A stretch of 64,000 nt of DNA from Prochilodus magdalenae (taxonomy: Eukaryota; Chordata; Actinopteri; Characiformes; Prochilodontidae). Position numbers and translations under genes: made by a program. Positions 47,148-58,045 of this stretch are shown here, in pieces. The stretch covers positions 745,001 through 809,000 of the forward strand of contig JAMWET010002871.1 in assembly GCA_024036415.1 (NCBI GenBank), written 5' to 3'. Position 1 is the stretch's first letter. Each line of letters begins with the position of its first letter. The notes beneath the pieces are model-generated. The model had not been told where the DNA came from. It ran no database searches and worked only from the letters and a program-made list of their open reading frames with translations.

Positions 47148-47415
47148 CTCTCTCTCCCTGAATCTCTCTCTCTCCCTCTCTTTCTCTTTCTCTCTCCCTT
47201 AATCTCTATCTCTATCTCTCTCTCTGAATCTCTCTCTCTCTCTCTCTGAATCTCTCTCTCTCTCTCTGAATCTCTCTCTCTCTCTCTGAATCTCTCTCTC
47301 ACACTCTCACAATCTCTCACAATCTCTCTCTCTCTCTCCCTCAATTTCTCCCTCTCTCTCTCTCTCTGAATCTCTTTCAATCTCTATCTCTCTCCGCCGT
47401 CTCTCTATCTATCAC
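46165..47415. repeat. CT-rich repeat with GAATCT punctuation, about 1.25 kb
   Basis: Tracts of TCTCTC broken at irregular 18-45-bp steps by CTGAATCTCTATCTCTC-type words. Some phrases recur as larger blocks (the TGAATCTGTATCTCTCTCTC block near 46312, 46358, 46413, 46484 and 46538). Open frames are Leu/Ser or Arg/Glu low complexity. Confidence 0.95.
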
Positions 47416-47479
47416 ACACACACACACATACACACCATGACACTGATCACCTCCCAGTTCGGAGTTGCAAATTAGACAC

Positions 47480-47960
47480 ATCATATCATATCAGCTTCCC
47501 ACATGACCGCAGCCACAAAGCCGGCGTTTAGATCAGATTAAAACAGTCTGGGCCACAAGCACACAGGCGAGAGATTGACCGCAGTTCCAGGCCAAGCGAC
47601 GGCACGATCAAAACAGCTCATCAGCGGATGGGATACTGCGGCGAAAACCCCCCTACTTAACCGGACTGGGGGAAAAAAAAAACGTGGGTTTATGAATTTG
47701 CATGTATTTATTCCGTTTCGCCCGTCGTATGACACCCATGAATGAGCACAAGTAATCTGTAAGCGCATATTAGCATTGCATACATAATCGCGTATTAGTA
47801 TGGAGTGAGATGCGAAAGCAGAAAACAAGAGACTGTTTAGATTTACAAAGACAGCGGGGCATAAATAACATGTCAATCAAGACCAAATCCAATTTTACTT
47901 TAACTCGCGACACAGGCACCGCTGGCTTCTGGTTGCTGGCTGGACCGCCGCCCCCCCCCA
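47480..47960. promoter_or_regulatory. Candidate conserved non-coding element
   Basis: Repeat-free, CpG-retaining and AT-rich in the core. TTTATGAATTTGCATGTATT, CATTGCATACATAATCGCG, and ATGTCAATCAAG, which on the minus strand is CTTGATTGACAT and contains the TGATTGACA site expected for PBX/MEIS-type complexes. Minus frames of 112 and 63 codons overlap it without a family match. Confidence 0.4.
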
Positions 47961-48353
47961 TCTCCTACAGGGAATACAAAACCTTATGAAACGGGCTTAG
48001 CCACACTGTTTGTCTCGAAGAGCTTCATTTCTGACATCCTCTTGGCGCTTCCAGATACGAGTCCTGACATATGATTTCATCACTATGATCACCAACCCAA
48101 CAAACACAACAGCAGGTTCCATGTTACCATGGCACGCATGCACCGACATACCAAAAGGCATGTGTTATATCCCAATCCCGGCCTTTTCCCGTAATATCCC
48201 ACCTGCCAATGAGCTGTTTGGATCATGGCGTCGCTTGGCGTGGAACTGTGGTCAATCTGGCGTTTGACAATAAGAGTTATGTATGTAGTTTATGTCCTTA
48301 GTAAAGGGGAAGACATTAACCCACTGCATAAACAGCACTCATCGTCAAAGGAC

Positions 48354-48605
48354 AGCTGCACCCAGAAGGAGGTGTGGGATGGCGGTGCGGTTGGGAAGGA
48401 AGATAAAGGTTACCAGGATCAATAACTGATGATACATTTAGACTGATATGATCAATATTTATTGAGCTACACATACAGAAGTCTCTCAGTATGGTGTCGG
48501 GCCGCCATGTTTGCTAACCCAACATGCCAGACGTCTCGGTATGGAGTTGTAGAGGTTCCTGATGGTGTCCTGTGATAATCCATCCCATGCAGCTTGAATA
48601 TTCAT
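48354..48605 (-). pseudogene. Tc1-like family A, truncated 3' part
   Basis: Perfect terminal repeat AGCTGCACCCAGAAGGA at 48354-48370, then the minus-strand C-terminal coding end (AWDGLSQDTI...). Abruptly truncated at 48605. Confidence 0.85.
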
Positions 48606-49281
48606 ATTGAAGTTTGCACTAGTCCGTTCATGTGTAGAGTTGTTATAGGCTCACACAGCTGTGGGCTAGAAGCTGGTTTAAAGCTGGTTTGTCAGAGACC
48701 TGTTTCTGCACCATCTGCCTGACGGTAGCAGTTCAAACAGATGGTTTCCAGGGTACGACGTGTCCATAGCGACTGTAACAGAACGAACCTATCTTAGTTT
48801 TACATTTCTCCTTTCTTTCAGTCCTGTTCTGTCCCTGCTTTAGATTGTTCAGTAGTTCACATACAGTCCCTCATACTCTCAGCAACAGTACAATATTACA
48901 CTATGCTAGCTCGGTAAACACATAACCATCCTCTACAGGTAAAACTACCGGACTCCTAAAAATGTTCACAAACAGCAGGGAAAAGACTACAAGATACCTA
49001 CATGGGCCACTTCGGCAATTTTTACTCTTCTAGGGTGGAAGAAAAGGCCCATGTTTGGTTTTAGCTGGGCTTATATAGTGGCTGGGCAAGTCCGGACATG
49101 CCCAGAAGGACCCTATAGGAACAGTCCATTAGGAGTGGGGTTCATGGGTTTCATGTTGGGTGTATGTTTCATTTTATGTTTATGTTATTTGATTCTGTTC
49201 ACCCTGTGAATGTAAATGTGAAACGCAAATGTGCATTATGGGTAAATTTGGTGGTCCTGCTCTCCTAGTCCTTGGTCCGTG
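48606..49281. other. No gene recognised
   Basis: CCATCTGCCTGACGGTAGCA (48712) is reminiscent of a dispersed fish repeat, but unsupported by a second copy here. Confidence 0.35.
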
Positions 49282-49569
49282 TTGAAAGGGTGGAGCAGGG
49301 ACTCTGCAGGGAAGTAGAGTTAGGGTAACCCTTTGTTCACACGTCGTCCCAGGTTTGTCTCTTGTTGGTGTGTTCAAGACTGCTTGCATGGTCGCATGTG
49401 TAAGGCTGGCTATTTATGAAAGCACATATGATTATTGATGATCAAATTGATACCTAGGTAATTCATACCTTAGTGCTTGCATTGTTCTCAGTTAGCATGC
49501 TGGCTAACCTAGCTAGCTGCTGAGTGACTTAACACCAACACACCTGCTACTTTCCTCAAATGTGTTTAT
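49282..49569 (+). repeat. About 288-bp direct repeat, copy 1
   Basis: TTGAAAGGGTGGAGCAGGGA, GTTCACACGTCGTCCCAGGT, GCTGGCTAACCTAGCTAGCT and CTTTCCTCAAATGTGTTTAT are repeated at 50457-50745 with only scattered differences. Class unknown. Confidence 0.9.
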
Positions 49570-49904
49570 GGCCTGTGGTTGATTCATGTTTGAAGGCCTC
49601 CACCACAGCTTCAACACTTAGGCTTGGAATCGGAGGCCTGAAAGCTGCTGATTGGGCTAAATTTCAAAGTCACTCTAACGTCAGTATGGAGGAAGCCCCA
49701 AAGGCAGCGGAATGTATGGAATTCAATGGTTTTCCCTCAGGGGGTCCAGCAAAGAAGGCTCATAAATCGCTCCATCATTGACATTCCTGGCCATTTCTAT
49801 CCTCATGGAAATCCAACTGCAGTCTTCCATAGACCTCAGTAAGCTTCGGTATGGTTTCCTCCTGCTAGAAGTCCTGGGTTCAGGTTCAACTCCGGCCTGA
49901 CTAA
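49570..49904. other. No gene recognised
   Basis: Sequence between the direct repeats. A 73-codon plus frame is not recognised. Confidence 0.35.
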
Positions 49905-50345
49905 ACTCAATATGGCCACATTACCGTTAATGGTATTCCCCATTGCAATATGCTTCTTATCGCGCGCAGGGCTGTACTGTAGCACAGTCTCCCAAATTCT
50001 TCATCATTGTCTTTATTCCCAGCATATTGCCGTACAGCGATTGGCCTCCGTTATTGGCACTCGCTGCTGCACTTTTTCATCCTCATTGTTACAGATACGG
50101 CCCTGAAATGTAATTTGATGAAAATGTGAAAAGTGCAATCTCATCGCATGAGATAACACCGGAATCTCCAGCTAAATTAAGCCGAATTAAAATTTTCAGA
50201 CAGTCTCTATCTTTTTTTTGTCTCTTCCTTGCCTCGGCTGGTCTCGGTGACCTACTTCTGAGGCATTCCCATCAAAGGCATTGGAATTTAGCTGGGTGCA
50301 GTATTTCAAACGTGGTTATCTTTATGTTGTAACTGCACAGTGATT
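49905..50345. promoter_or_regulatory. Candidate conserved non-coding element
   Basis: Repeat-free. CCCATTGCAATATGCTTCTT, TCATTGTCTTTATTCCCAGC, GAAATGTAATTTGATGAAAA and AAGCCGAATTAAAATTTTCA have the texture of a vertebrate enhancer. Frames of 64 and 68 codons have no family match. Confidence 0.35.
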
Positions 50346-50456
50346 GGATCTACACAGGTACGAACTAGAGCAAACACCTGTAAGTCACATTAGAGCAGCC
50401 GCTGCCAACCCTGGTCCCAACTGCGATATCCTTGGTTGGCTGGAATGCATTATGTG

Positions 50457-50745
50457 TTGAAAGGGTGGAGCAGGGACTCTGCAGGAAGGTAGAATTAGGG
50501 TAACCCTTTGTTCACACGTCGTCCCAGGTTTGTCTCTTGTTGGTGTGTTCAAGGCTGCTTGCATGGTCACATGTGTAAGGCTGGCTATTTAGGAAATCAC
50601 ATATGATTATTGATGGACAAATTGATACCTAGGTAATTTACACCTAACTGCTTGCATTATTCTCAGTTAGCATGCTGGCTAACCTAGCTAGCTGCTGAGT
50701 GACTTAACACCAACACACCTGCTACTTTCCTCAAATGTGTTTATG
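50457..50745 (+). repeat. About 288-bp direct repeat, copy 2
   Basis: Second copy of 49282-49569, 1,175 bp downstream. Differences include GGGAAGTAGAGTT versus GGAAGGTAGAATT and TTATGAAAGC versus TTAGGAAATC. Confidence 0.9.
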
Positions 50746-51104
50746 CAAAGCTGCGTCCTATAAGAAAGGGAAAAGAAGAACCAGCAGTGAGCGTGAGCTT
50801 CTTATCCATGCTTGCCACCACACTGCTGAGAACCGGAACCAAATGGGGTATGAAACTAAAAGAGGAGTCAACCATTTACGATGTTGCTTCGCCGCCTCAC
50901 AATTCATTTGTATACAGTTGAGAACATCTTGATTTGTGGCTTGCCACTCCGTCGCCGTGGTGCTTTCCACTTGCCATGTGAAGGAAGACTTCTAAATGTT
51001 ATTATTATATTGCTGAGGTACAAACATTACAGTGGCTATTTATTTTGGTTATTTTATGATGTCACGTTTGAAGTTTCATTATACTATAGTGAAATGTAGC
51101 ACCT
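50746..51104. other. No gene recognised
   Basis: AT-balanced sequence. Short frames on both strands overlap. Confidence 0.35.
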
Positions 51105-51345
51105 ACACCAGCACCAGTAACAGCTATGATTGGATTTGGCATGGACTGGACAGGTTTCTGGATGTAGGCCACATTAATGTTGAGATACTCTTACATCAAG
51201 GAATTGGTCACTTGGGCCAGATTTGGTGTATGCCTTCCCTGGCACAATTCCGAGGAGAATTCCCTGTAGACTGGGATTTTAGCCACTGCTGGTAGACCCG
51301 TATGACCGTACGCTTCCATACACCTGCAGATTCAGCCACTTCCTC
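51105..51345 (-). pseudogene. Tc1-like family B fragment
   Basis: TGGACAGGTTTCTGGATGTA, GGCCAGATTTGGTGTATGCC and GTATGACCGTACGCTTCCAT match 22940-23110. Truncated at about 51345. Confidence 0.8.
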
Positions 51346-52160
51346 ACATTAAGCTCTAGAAAAATTTAAGAGGCCGCCTCAAAATGGTCAATATCTCTAG
51401 TTGTACAGTGTCTGGGTTTGTGTTGGACCAGAATTCCTCAGTTCTGTTTTATTCTCTACACTACTGGAACCATGTCTCCCAAACTCCAGATCAGATATTG
51501 TATTAGATCTGTTTATTTAGAAAATCACTAATGACCTCCAGAAGCCTGTTTTTAGAACCATGCTCGCTGTGCGTTTCACCCCAGCCACCGCTCGCCAGTC
51601 TCTCTGTAGGTCACTTGAGGTCATCTTACCACCGTAAGGGACATTGGAATGAGGTGGCGCTCATCACGGTCAGTAGAGTGTGGGTTTGGCCCTCTGCCAG
51701 CCTGTAGCTGTGTTGTCCTGTGTGTTTGCTGCTTGACCTTGTTCTTATGAACCAGACGCTCACTGTATCTGCCAGTAAAGCTAGAACCCAACCTACTGTT
51801 CCTCACTAAGAACCTGCTGTCGTGTGGAGATGCTGATTTGAGAACACCAACAATTCCATCATCCTTGTGCAGCACGATCTGGTGGAGCCTGAAATTGCTA
51901 CTGCCTTTGAACACACAAGGTGACTTTTGTCTGTGGAGCTTATAGTACTACTTGCATACCTAGAACATAAAGAATTAACACCAATGGTCTTCCCAGCCCC
52001 TGATGACCATCTCCTGAACACTAGCTCCATTTGTTGGTGTTTTTTTTATTTCTGAAGTATATTGAAAATGGGGGCCGCCTTTCACATGGTGTGAACATTC
52101 CATGATGACCTTACACATCTAGTTACATCTCATGGGATGAGATGCGCATATTGCCCCACT
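51346..52160 (-). repeat. Unresolved region with a Tc1 family B terminal piece
   Basis: CCATCATCCTTGTGCAGCAC and AACACACAAGGTGACTTTTG (51856-51930) resemble the outer end of family B at 23300-23395 and 42285-42350. The remainder (51600-51830, 51930-52160) may be the same decayed element or another. Open minus frames (97 and 74 codons) are not recognised. Confidence 0.4.
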
Positions 52161-52440
52161 GCATCAGATACCAGTACTACCATTACTGGACATCTCCATG
52201 CTAATTCTGCTACATTAGCTAACAGTGTGGTAGATCCTGCTTGGGGCTAAAAGCAGAATGGTAGACTGGTGGCTACTGAAGAACATTGAATCCTGGTGTT
52301 TAGCCACGCTCCACCCACTAGCTTGGTCCTCCAAAAGCACATGACGTTAGCAGCCGGGAGGGTGGAGGCCAGCAATATTTCCTCCACCACGTCTTTTCAA
52401 ATTGCTGATAGTGCTAACATGACTGGACAGCTCATGGCAT
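52161..52440. other. No gene recognised
   Basis: No supportable feature. Confidence 0.35.
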
Positions 52441-52444
52441 CAGG

Positions 52445-53290
52445 CTGGGTAAATGGGGGAAGACGACGGCCAATCCAACCCATATTGGGAGATTTTCAAA
52501 AGTTTACAAAATTTTTCCAAAAAATTCCACAATTTTCCAAAACTTTCCAAAATTTTCCTTTGCAGTCTTTGGGTGAGACTCCTAACACTACACTGGCCCA
52601 TCTGTAATATGACTAACCTTGTAAGTCGCTCTGCATAATCAAACCCCAGTCTCCCACTCCATATGGTAGGCTAATTCCACTTTTTCCCAAACTACATTCA
52701 AAACTGGTCATCAGGTTCATGTTCATCAGGAGACATGCATGGAGAGATTTTGAAGATTTTCAAAAGTTTACAAAATTTTCCCAAAAATTCCAGAATTTTT
52801 CAAAAATTCCACAATTTTCCAAAACTTACCAAAATTTTACTTGGCAGTCTTTGGGCGAGATTCCTAACACTACACTTGCCCATCTGTAATATGACTAACC
52901 TTGTATGTCGCTCTGGATAATCAACCCCCAATCTCCCACCCCATATGGTAGACTAATTCCACTTATTCCCAAACTACATTCAAAACTGGCCATTAGGTTC
53001 GTGTTCATCAGGAGATATTCATGTAGAGATTTTGGAGATTTTTAAAAGTTTACAGAATTTTTCAAAAAAATCCAGAATTTTCCAAAAAAATCCAGAATTT
53101 TCCAAAAAATTCCATAATTTTCCTCTGCAGTCCTTGCTGCTAGACTCCTAACACTACACTGGTCCATCTGTAATATGACTAACCTTGTAAGTTGCTCTGG
53201 ATAACTGAACCCCAGTCTCCCACCCCAATTTTAATTCCTATTCTGACTAACTATGCTGTGCTACACCAGTAAGAGTCCCAGCTAGGCACA
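52445..53290 (+). repeat. SINE-tail-derived satellite, array 1 (about 3 units)
   Basis: Each ~280-bp unit has three parts. First is a TTTTCAAAAGTTTACAAAAT / TTTTCCAAAAAATTCC micro-repeat section. Second is the SINE 3' part CCTAACACTACACTGGCCCA, TGTAATATGACTAACCTTGT, AAGTCGCTCTGGATAATC. Third is AACCCCAGTCTCCCACCCCA followed by CAAACTACATTCAAAACTGG. Units start near 52485, 52750 and 53030. The retrovirus at 53308 begins just beyond it. Confidence 0.9.
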
Positions 53291-53303
53291 TTAACAATGC
53301 TTG

Positions 53304-53307
53304 ACAG
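53304..53307. repeat. 4-bp target-site duplication, left copy
   Basis: ACAG directly before the LTR, matched by ACAG at 60864-60867 directly after the other LTR. Confidence 0.85.
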
Positions 53308-53793
53308 TGTAGTTTCTTTCTTAGCTTGCCCAGAAGGATGGAGTCAGGAGACTGAAGGCTGGAGATGTTGGAGTAGTTTATTTCAAGGCGATCGCAGTTC
53401 ACTCCTCTCTTGTCCTTAGCCAGGCCAGTTCAGTGCAGTCTGAACTCAACCCAACACAGTCCTGCTCAGTCGGACCTTAGTCCTACGCAGCACAACTCAG
53501 TCTGGCGCAGCCCTACTCAGTCTGAAGAGAGACCCTCGTCACACAGGTTTTATACACAGTTTAACCACCCCCTAAAGATAACAGAAAGAGGGTGTGATCT
53601 TATCTAGGACCAACAAATGGTCTCCAAGTGGTGTTTGACCTATGACCTGTAAAACCCCGAGAACAGCAATATCCCAGGGACTCCGTCCTGTCGTAAAGAT
53701 ATACAACTCTGTTCTGGTGATGTTAACCACATGGTAAATGTATAGACACGTGTATACATACAAACTGATACAAAAAACACTAAGTAACCAACA
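53308..53793 (-). repeat. 3' LTR (486 bp)
   Basis: On minus it starts TGTTGGTTACTTAGTG and ends CTACA. It contains the same TATA-type TATAAA (complement of 53548-53553) and polyadenylation-type AATAAA (complement of 53377-53382) as the 5' LTR. The single mismatch to the 5' LTR is at 53477 (T here, A at 60547). Confidence 0.95.
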
Positions 53794-53807
53794 ATCCCCC
53801 CTTTTGG
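53794..53807 (-). other. Polypurine tract
   Basis: Minus strand CCAAAAGGGGGGAT immediately before the 3' LTR, the expected plus-strand primer site for reverse transcription. Confidence 0.9.
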
Positions 53808-53962
53808 ATATCCTGATTAAGGGTATTCATTTTACTGTTAATAAACAAAACAAAAAACATTAGAGTTTTAGTGTATAGTTCTTAACATTAGCTATTCTAC
53901 ATCAACATGTGCTATCTGTATATGTTTGTTTTGCTTGTTGGCATACAAACAGAAACACAGAA

Positions 53963-54343
53963 TCATAACACAGATATGAAGAATGCTGCCTCAAAAGGTT
54001 TGCTAACCTTTCCTTTGATGCTATTCTGTGTGATTGGTTGTGGTCTCATTGCTGGTAATAAATAAATTAATGAACACCGATTGTTGAAACCAGCAGGTAG
54101 TTCACTAAAACCGGAGCTTCCACATAGCCAATATGTACCAGTAGGTGTGGGAATACGACAAACTTTAGTAATAGACCACCAATTAATCCATGATTTAGGG
54201 TCATATTTACAGCCTCTTAATACTTTTGCTGTAAAACTGGATTGTTGTTTAGAGGTATGGCTATTATCTATTTGCCGCATCACATACACAATGGTTGAGG
54301 AAATTCTCCGTGATATGGTGACATTGGTCATAGATGCCAACAC
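53963..54343 (-). pseudogene. Retroviral env remnant (surface-subunit-like)
   Basis: A 126-codon frame (first ATG at residue 5, in-frame stop shortly upstream). Cysteine/tryptophan-rich motifs SWINWWSITKVCRIP (about 51-65) and TYWLCG with a following ELPAGFNNRCSLIYLLP (about 70-97) follow the Y-W-x-C-G ... LP ... C ... P pattern seen near the end of Env surface subunits in retrovirus-like elements of fish. No furin-type cleavage site, fusion peptide or membrane anchor follows: the frame stops about 170 bp before the LTR. The transmembrane subunit is missing and it cannot encode a functional envelope. Position between gag and the 3' LTR fits env. Assignment is by motif, not alignment. Confidence 0.6.
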
Positions 54344-56542
54344 ACCAGGAATATCTATATAAACTCATTATATCTTATGACCTGGAGCATATGTCTAGTC
54401 ATATACTGCTGTACCAGGTTTACAACACTGAGATAGTTTTAACTAAGATATGTTATGACAGGTGCTGTTCAGAAGAAGAAACTACTGTATGTAACAGACA
54501 ACAAGTATCACTGTCAGAGATTGCATGACCAGTCCAGGCTATTCCAGCAGAAACACTGACTGGATGGGGTATGCAGACATTTTGTGAACTTTAGAGTCCA
54601 TCTCAACATGATGATATCTTAGTCCTTGGGGACAAGGATGAATGGATGCTCTAGCGTAGGACATTCAGATGTCTCTCTCCGGCTGCACTTCTTGAGATCA
54701 GGCGATGTCCAGTTGAATGGGCGTTTGAGAAACCCTGCAGCACTTCCGCTTGTTCCATCCATTTTCACCTCATAAGTTCTTCACACTCTGTTTCAGCTTT
54801 CCTGTAACACAAAACCAAACAGACAACAGCAGCAGTATCTGACAGCAAGTACATGAATACAGAATTTTATTATTCTGACTTCTGACTGATAACGCATTGC
54901 ATGTGGGGCCACATCTTTCCCTACCTAACTTACGGGTCCTAGTTGATTAAGAGGAGTGTGGAATGCTAGCCATGTGATGGGGGAAGGGAAATCTTCACTC
55001 TGGGGTTGACCCCTGCTAGCATCTAAAGCTAACAGTTCTTCCCAGAGCCCTCCTCTCGCTCACCCGTACTGTCCTCTATTTAAGGTGGCAGCACCACTTT
55101 GCAATTTGAAATCTGTCAAATTTTGCGGACTTTGACCCAGTACTGCTGTGTCTATAACTTTCAGAATATGGAGTGAGCCTTTTCACATAGCTTTCAATGG
55201 ACTAGCTGTGTGGACTCTTGATCTGGTTAATTTGCATATTGCGCACCTCCGTAAAGACAGTAACACAATTAGGTTTATCAGCCCTAGGGTTCAGTGATAG
55301 TCTTTGAATGCAACAAAGGTAACTTTCCTGAGGCCATTTTAGCATGACATCATGCATTTTACCTTTACAACCTCTAGACAATCTGGACACACACTCTGAG
55401 ATGTGGCCAGACACAAACACAATACCCTAAACAGCTGTAACCCTCATGCAACTCTTACCAGATTTAACCAATATCAGAAAGCTCCTTTTATAGAGATTTC
55501 CAAATTCTTGAATTTAAACTGAACCTTAAAGTGAGCAACAAAATTTGTCTCTATTACTTATTTTAGTTTATATGTAATATGTGATATTACACATTATATT
55601 TAGGTTCATATTAGATAACTAATTTTGAAACTGTAGCTATATAAGATGTGATGTTGTTAATGCACACATCATTCTTTAGATCCTTATATGGATATATACC
55701 TCCTGCTATTGCAAGGCATGATTGTTACTATTTGTTTAATTCTCAGACAAAGTTGGTCCATAGACACGTTTGTCTGTTCTTCAGATTTTGACAACAACAT
55801 ACTAGTATTATTGTGAGAATTAAAATGTGAGAATCATCTGTTAGTCTTCCCAGACTAATGATTAGACAATTACATACATCTGTCATTACCATAAACTCTG
55901 GAGTTTTTGTCATGAGCTTGTTGGTAACTTCTGTTCTAAATTTACTGTAATTTGCTCCTGCTGTCTTGAACCTTTTGTCAAAACAACACAGACTTAAATC
56001 ATGTTCTGAATATAATCTTTACCGATTAAGGTTACATGCTCAAATTAATAATTCTACAGCATGTTGCTTGGCAAGCTGCTGATTTGCTTGACCAGTTCAC
56101 TGGATTTACTAATTAAAGTAACTGAATAATCCCATCTTGAGCATCAGACATTAAAGTCATCATTTAAGATAAGGATTACACAAATTCCTTTGAACTTTAG
56201 GAAACTGTGAGAGCAGAGCCAATTGCCCCCCTTCTCGGGCATTATTTACACATACATGAGTTGAACCAAAAGGCCTGACTTCCAATAGACCTACAGGGGA
56301 CCATAAAATCATCAAGGCACCCATAAAAACCATCAAAGCACCCCAGGTTGCCCAAAACAGATGCACCGAGATACATCCTGCAGCAGACTGAAGCAGCCTT
56401 TAACAACTGAAGAGTAAACATCTATACTCAAAGCTGAAGTTATTGAATAGCTGGTTCATGATGGTTCAGCATAGGATTTGCCTACACCTTATTGGTTTAC
56501 TCGTGTGTAATTGGCTATAATACACTCTCACAGTAGCCATTG
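54344..56542 (-). other. ERV interior without intact frame (pol lost, env region decayed)
   Basis: About 2.2 kb with many stops on the minus strand. Segment X (54820-55405) is present again inside gag. Around 56160-56366 a minus frame with no ATG has a hydrophobic stretch (ALMVFMGALMILWSPVGLL) that could be a relic of an Env leader. No reverse transcriptase, RNase H or integrase motif was seen. Confidence 0.55.
54820..55405 (-). repeat. Segment X of the ERV (3' copy)
   Basis: 586 bp nearly identical to 58011-58601. On minus it starts in a 72-codon frame containing CVSRLSRGCKGKMHDVMLKW and ends in non-coding sequence with AATAAAATTCTGTATTC. This is the likely original location. Confidence 0.9.
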
Positions 56543-58045
56543 TTATTTCAGTCTATTCACTTCTGTGGGAGTGGCAGAAAACTGAGCTGCTCTCTTGATT
56601 AGCTTTAACAGTTTACCAGCCACCTTTGGAAAGATAACTCCACCCCCTAACTTGGACTGGAGTTTATCTAAACTCACTTTGCTCCTTGCCTCAAATGTTT
56701 TCTTTTTGCATTTGCAAGGACCCACTTTACTGCAATAGTCACATGCACTATCATGCGTTGTCTGACTTTGCTGACTCCTGTCTTCATGAGATGCTTTCTG
56801 TGATACAGCAGTTACATGTAACTGCACAGCTGGTAGACTTTGTGACACCTCAACTTGTGAAGTCTCATCCTCAGCTCTTTGAATACCATTACTGCTCATC
56901 ACCTTCTCAGCCACACAATCAGACTGACCCCCATGCAGTACAACTGTTTCAGTGATCTGACAACACTGACTCACTGGTTCATTCTGATGGCAAGGTTTGC
57001 TTTCTTCTGCCAGGCAATCTACTTGCTCTGGATTCAGAGACTCATGCTTGGTGGGTACTGTCATTTCACCTTCTGTCTTCTCTTCCTTGACTATGACTGT
57101 AGCCAGTTTTAAAGCAGTTTGATTGAGACTAGTTTGATCAGGACTGTCTCCACTGCCACTGTCTCCACTGTCACTGGAAGTTTCAACTCCTGAAGTTGAA
57201 GACTGCTCCTCCTTTAGCCTGGGCTGGGGTTTATGTTCTTGCCATTTTGCTACTTTACATTCACGTGCCCAGTGTCCCTTCTTTCCACAACAGTGACACA
57301 CACTGTTGGATTTATTCTGGGAGTTCCGACTGTTTCTCCGCTGTAATACAGTTCGCAACAGATAAGAGATCGACCTTTTGACATGGGCATCTCTCTCGTA
57401 TGCTGTTAGGCATTCAGACAACTCAGAAAGTGTACTAGTTCGCCAGGCGGACTTCAAAAGAGGCAAAACTTTCCTCATGCTCTGAGTTAAACCATCAGCC
57501 CACTGGACTACAGACACCATAGAATTCAGCACATCTTCCACAGAGTTAAACTCTGAACGTCCCCCATGGACCAGATATACCTCAGCAAACCTCTGTGTGT
57601 ACTGTCTCACAGGTTCATTTTTCCCCTGATAACACTCGATGATTCGTTTCCAGCATAGAGTAGACCCTACACTTTTCTGGAGCACTGTGAGCAACCCCAC
57701 ATTACAATCCTGCACTGCTCTTAGAGATTTCAGCTTCCCTAGCTGTTTCCCATAATATTCCTCCATAGTTTCAATCTCATCTGACATGAGTATCTGTGAA
57801 CACACAGAGATGACATCTAATGGATGGAGAGAGTACAGTTTGATTTTCCGTGTCATTAGTGTCAGGAAAGGACCAATCCCCATTTCCGTCGGATGCTTAA
57901 ACTCTTTAGACATGCGGTCTATCTGTTCTGGGTTTAAGGCATTAGAAGGTTTAATTTCCCTCTTTCTGGATTTGACCAGTTTGGCCATAACTGGAGCAGC
58001 TTCCAGACAACAGACAACAGCAGCAGTATCTGACAGCAAGTACAT
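56543..58045 (-). pseudogene. gag: Retroviral gag, capsid-nucleocapsid part (500 codons)
   Basis: The capsid region carries a textbook major homology region, QGKNEPVRQYTQRF (about 140-153). A nucleocapsid CCHC zinc knuckle, CHCCGKKGHWAREC (about 250-263, C-x2-C-x4-H-x4-C), follows. Near the end a Cys cluster, CDYCSKVGPCKC, looks like a second knuckle lacking its histidine. A Ser/Gly/Asp-rich, low-order stretch lies between. The ATG at 58045 is supplied by the inserted segment X', so the first ~14 residues are not gag. The matrix-like N-terminus is instead in the piece at 58398-59459, in another frame. Ends at 56543 with no downstream pol frame. Capsid and nucleocapsid identity is secure; family within Retroviridae-like elements is not. 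Confidence 0.85.
57663..58005 (-). repeat. Gag segment B' (duplicate)
   Basis: 343 bp encoding capsid residues from APVMAKLVKSRKREIKPSNA to LLTVLQKSVGS. About 7 substitutions separate it from B at 58606-58948, with no length change. Confidence 0.9.

Noticed and set aside
46045..47380. Leu/Ser- and Arg/Glu-rich frames
   Set aside because: CT/GA repeat artefact.
49282..50745. Second LTR retrotransposon
   Set aside because: The direct repeats lack TG...CA ends, PBS, PPT and any gag or pol frame between them.
53410..53763. Short frames repeated at 53410/60480 and 53572/60642
   Set aside because: They are LTR sequence read in both copies, not accessory genes.
56686..57381. Plus-strand frames opposite gag
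   Set aside because: Antisense shadows of the gag coding region.
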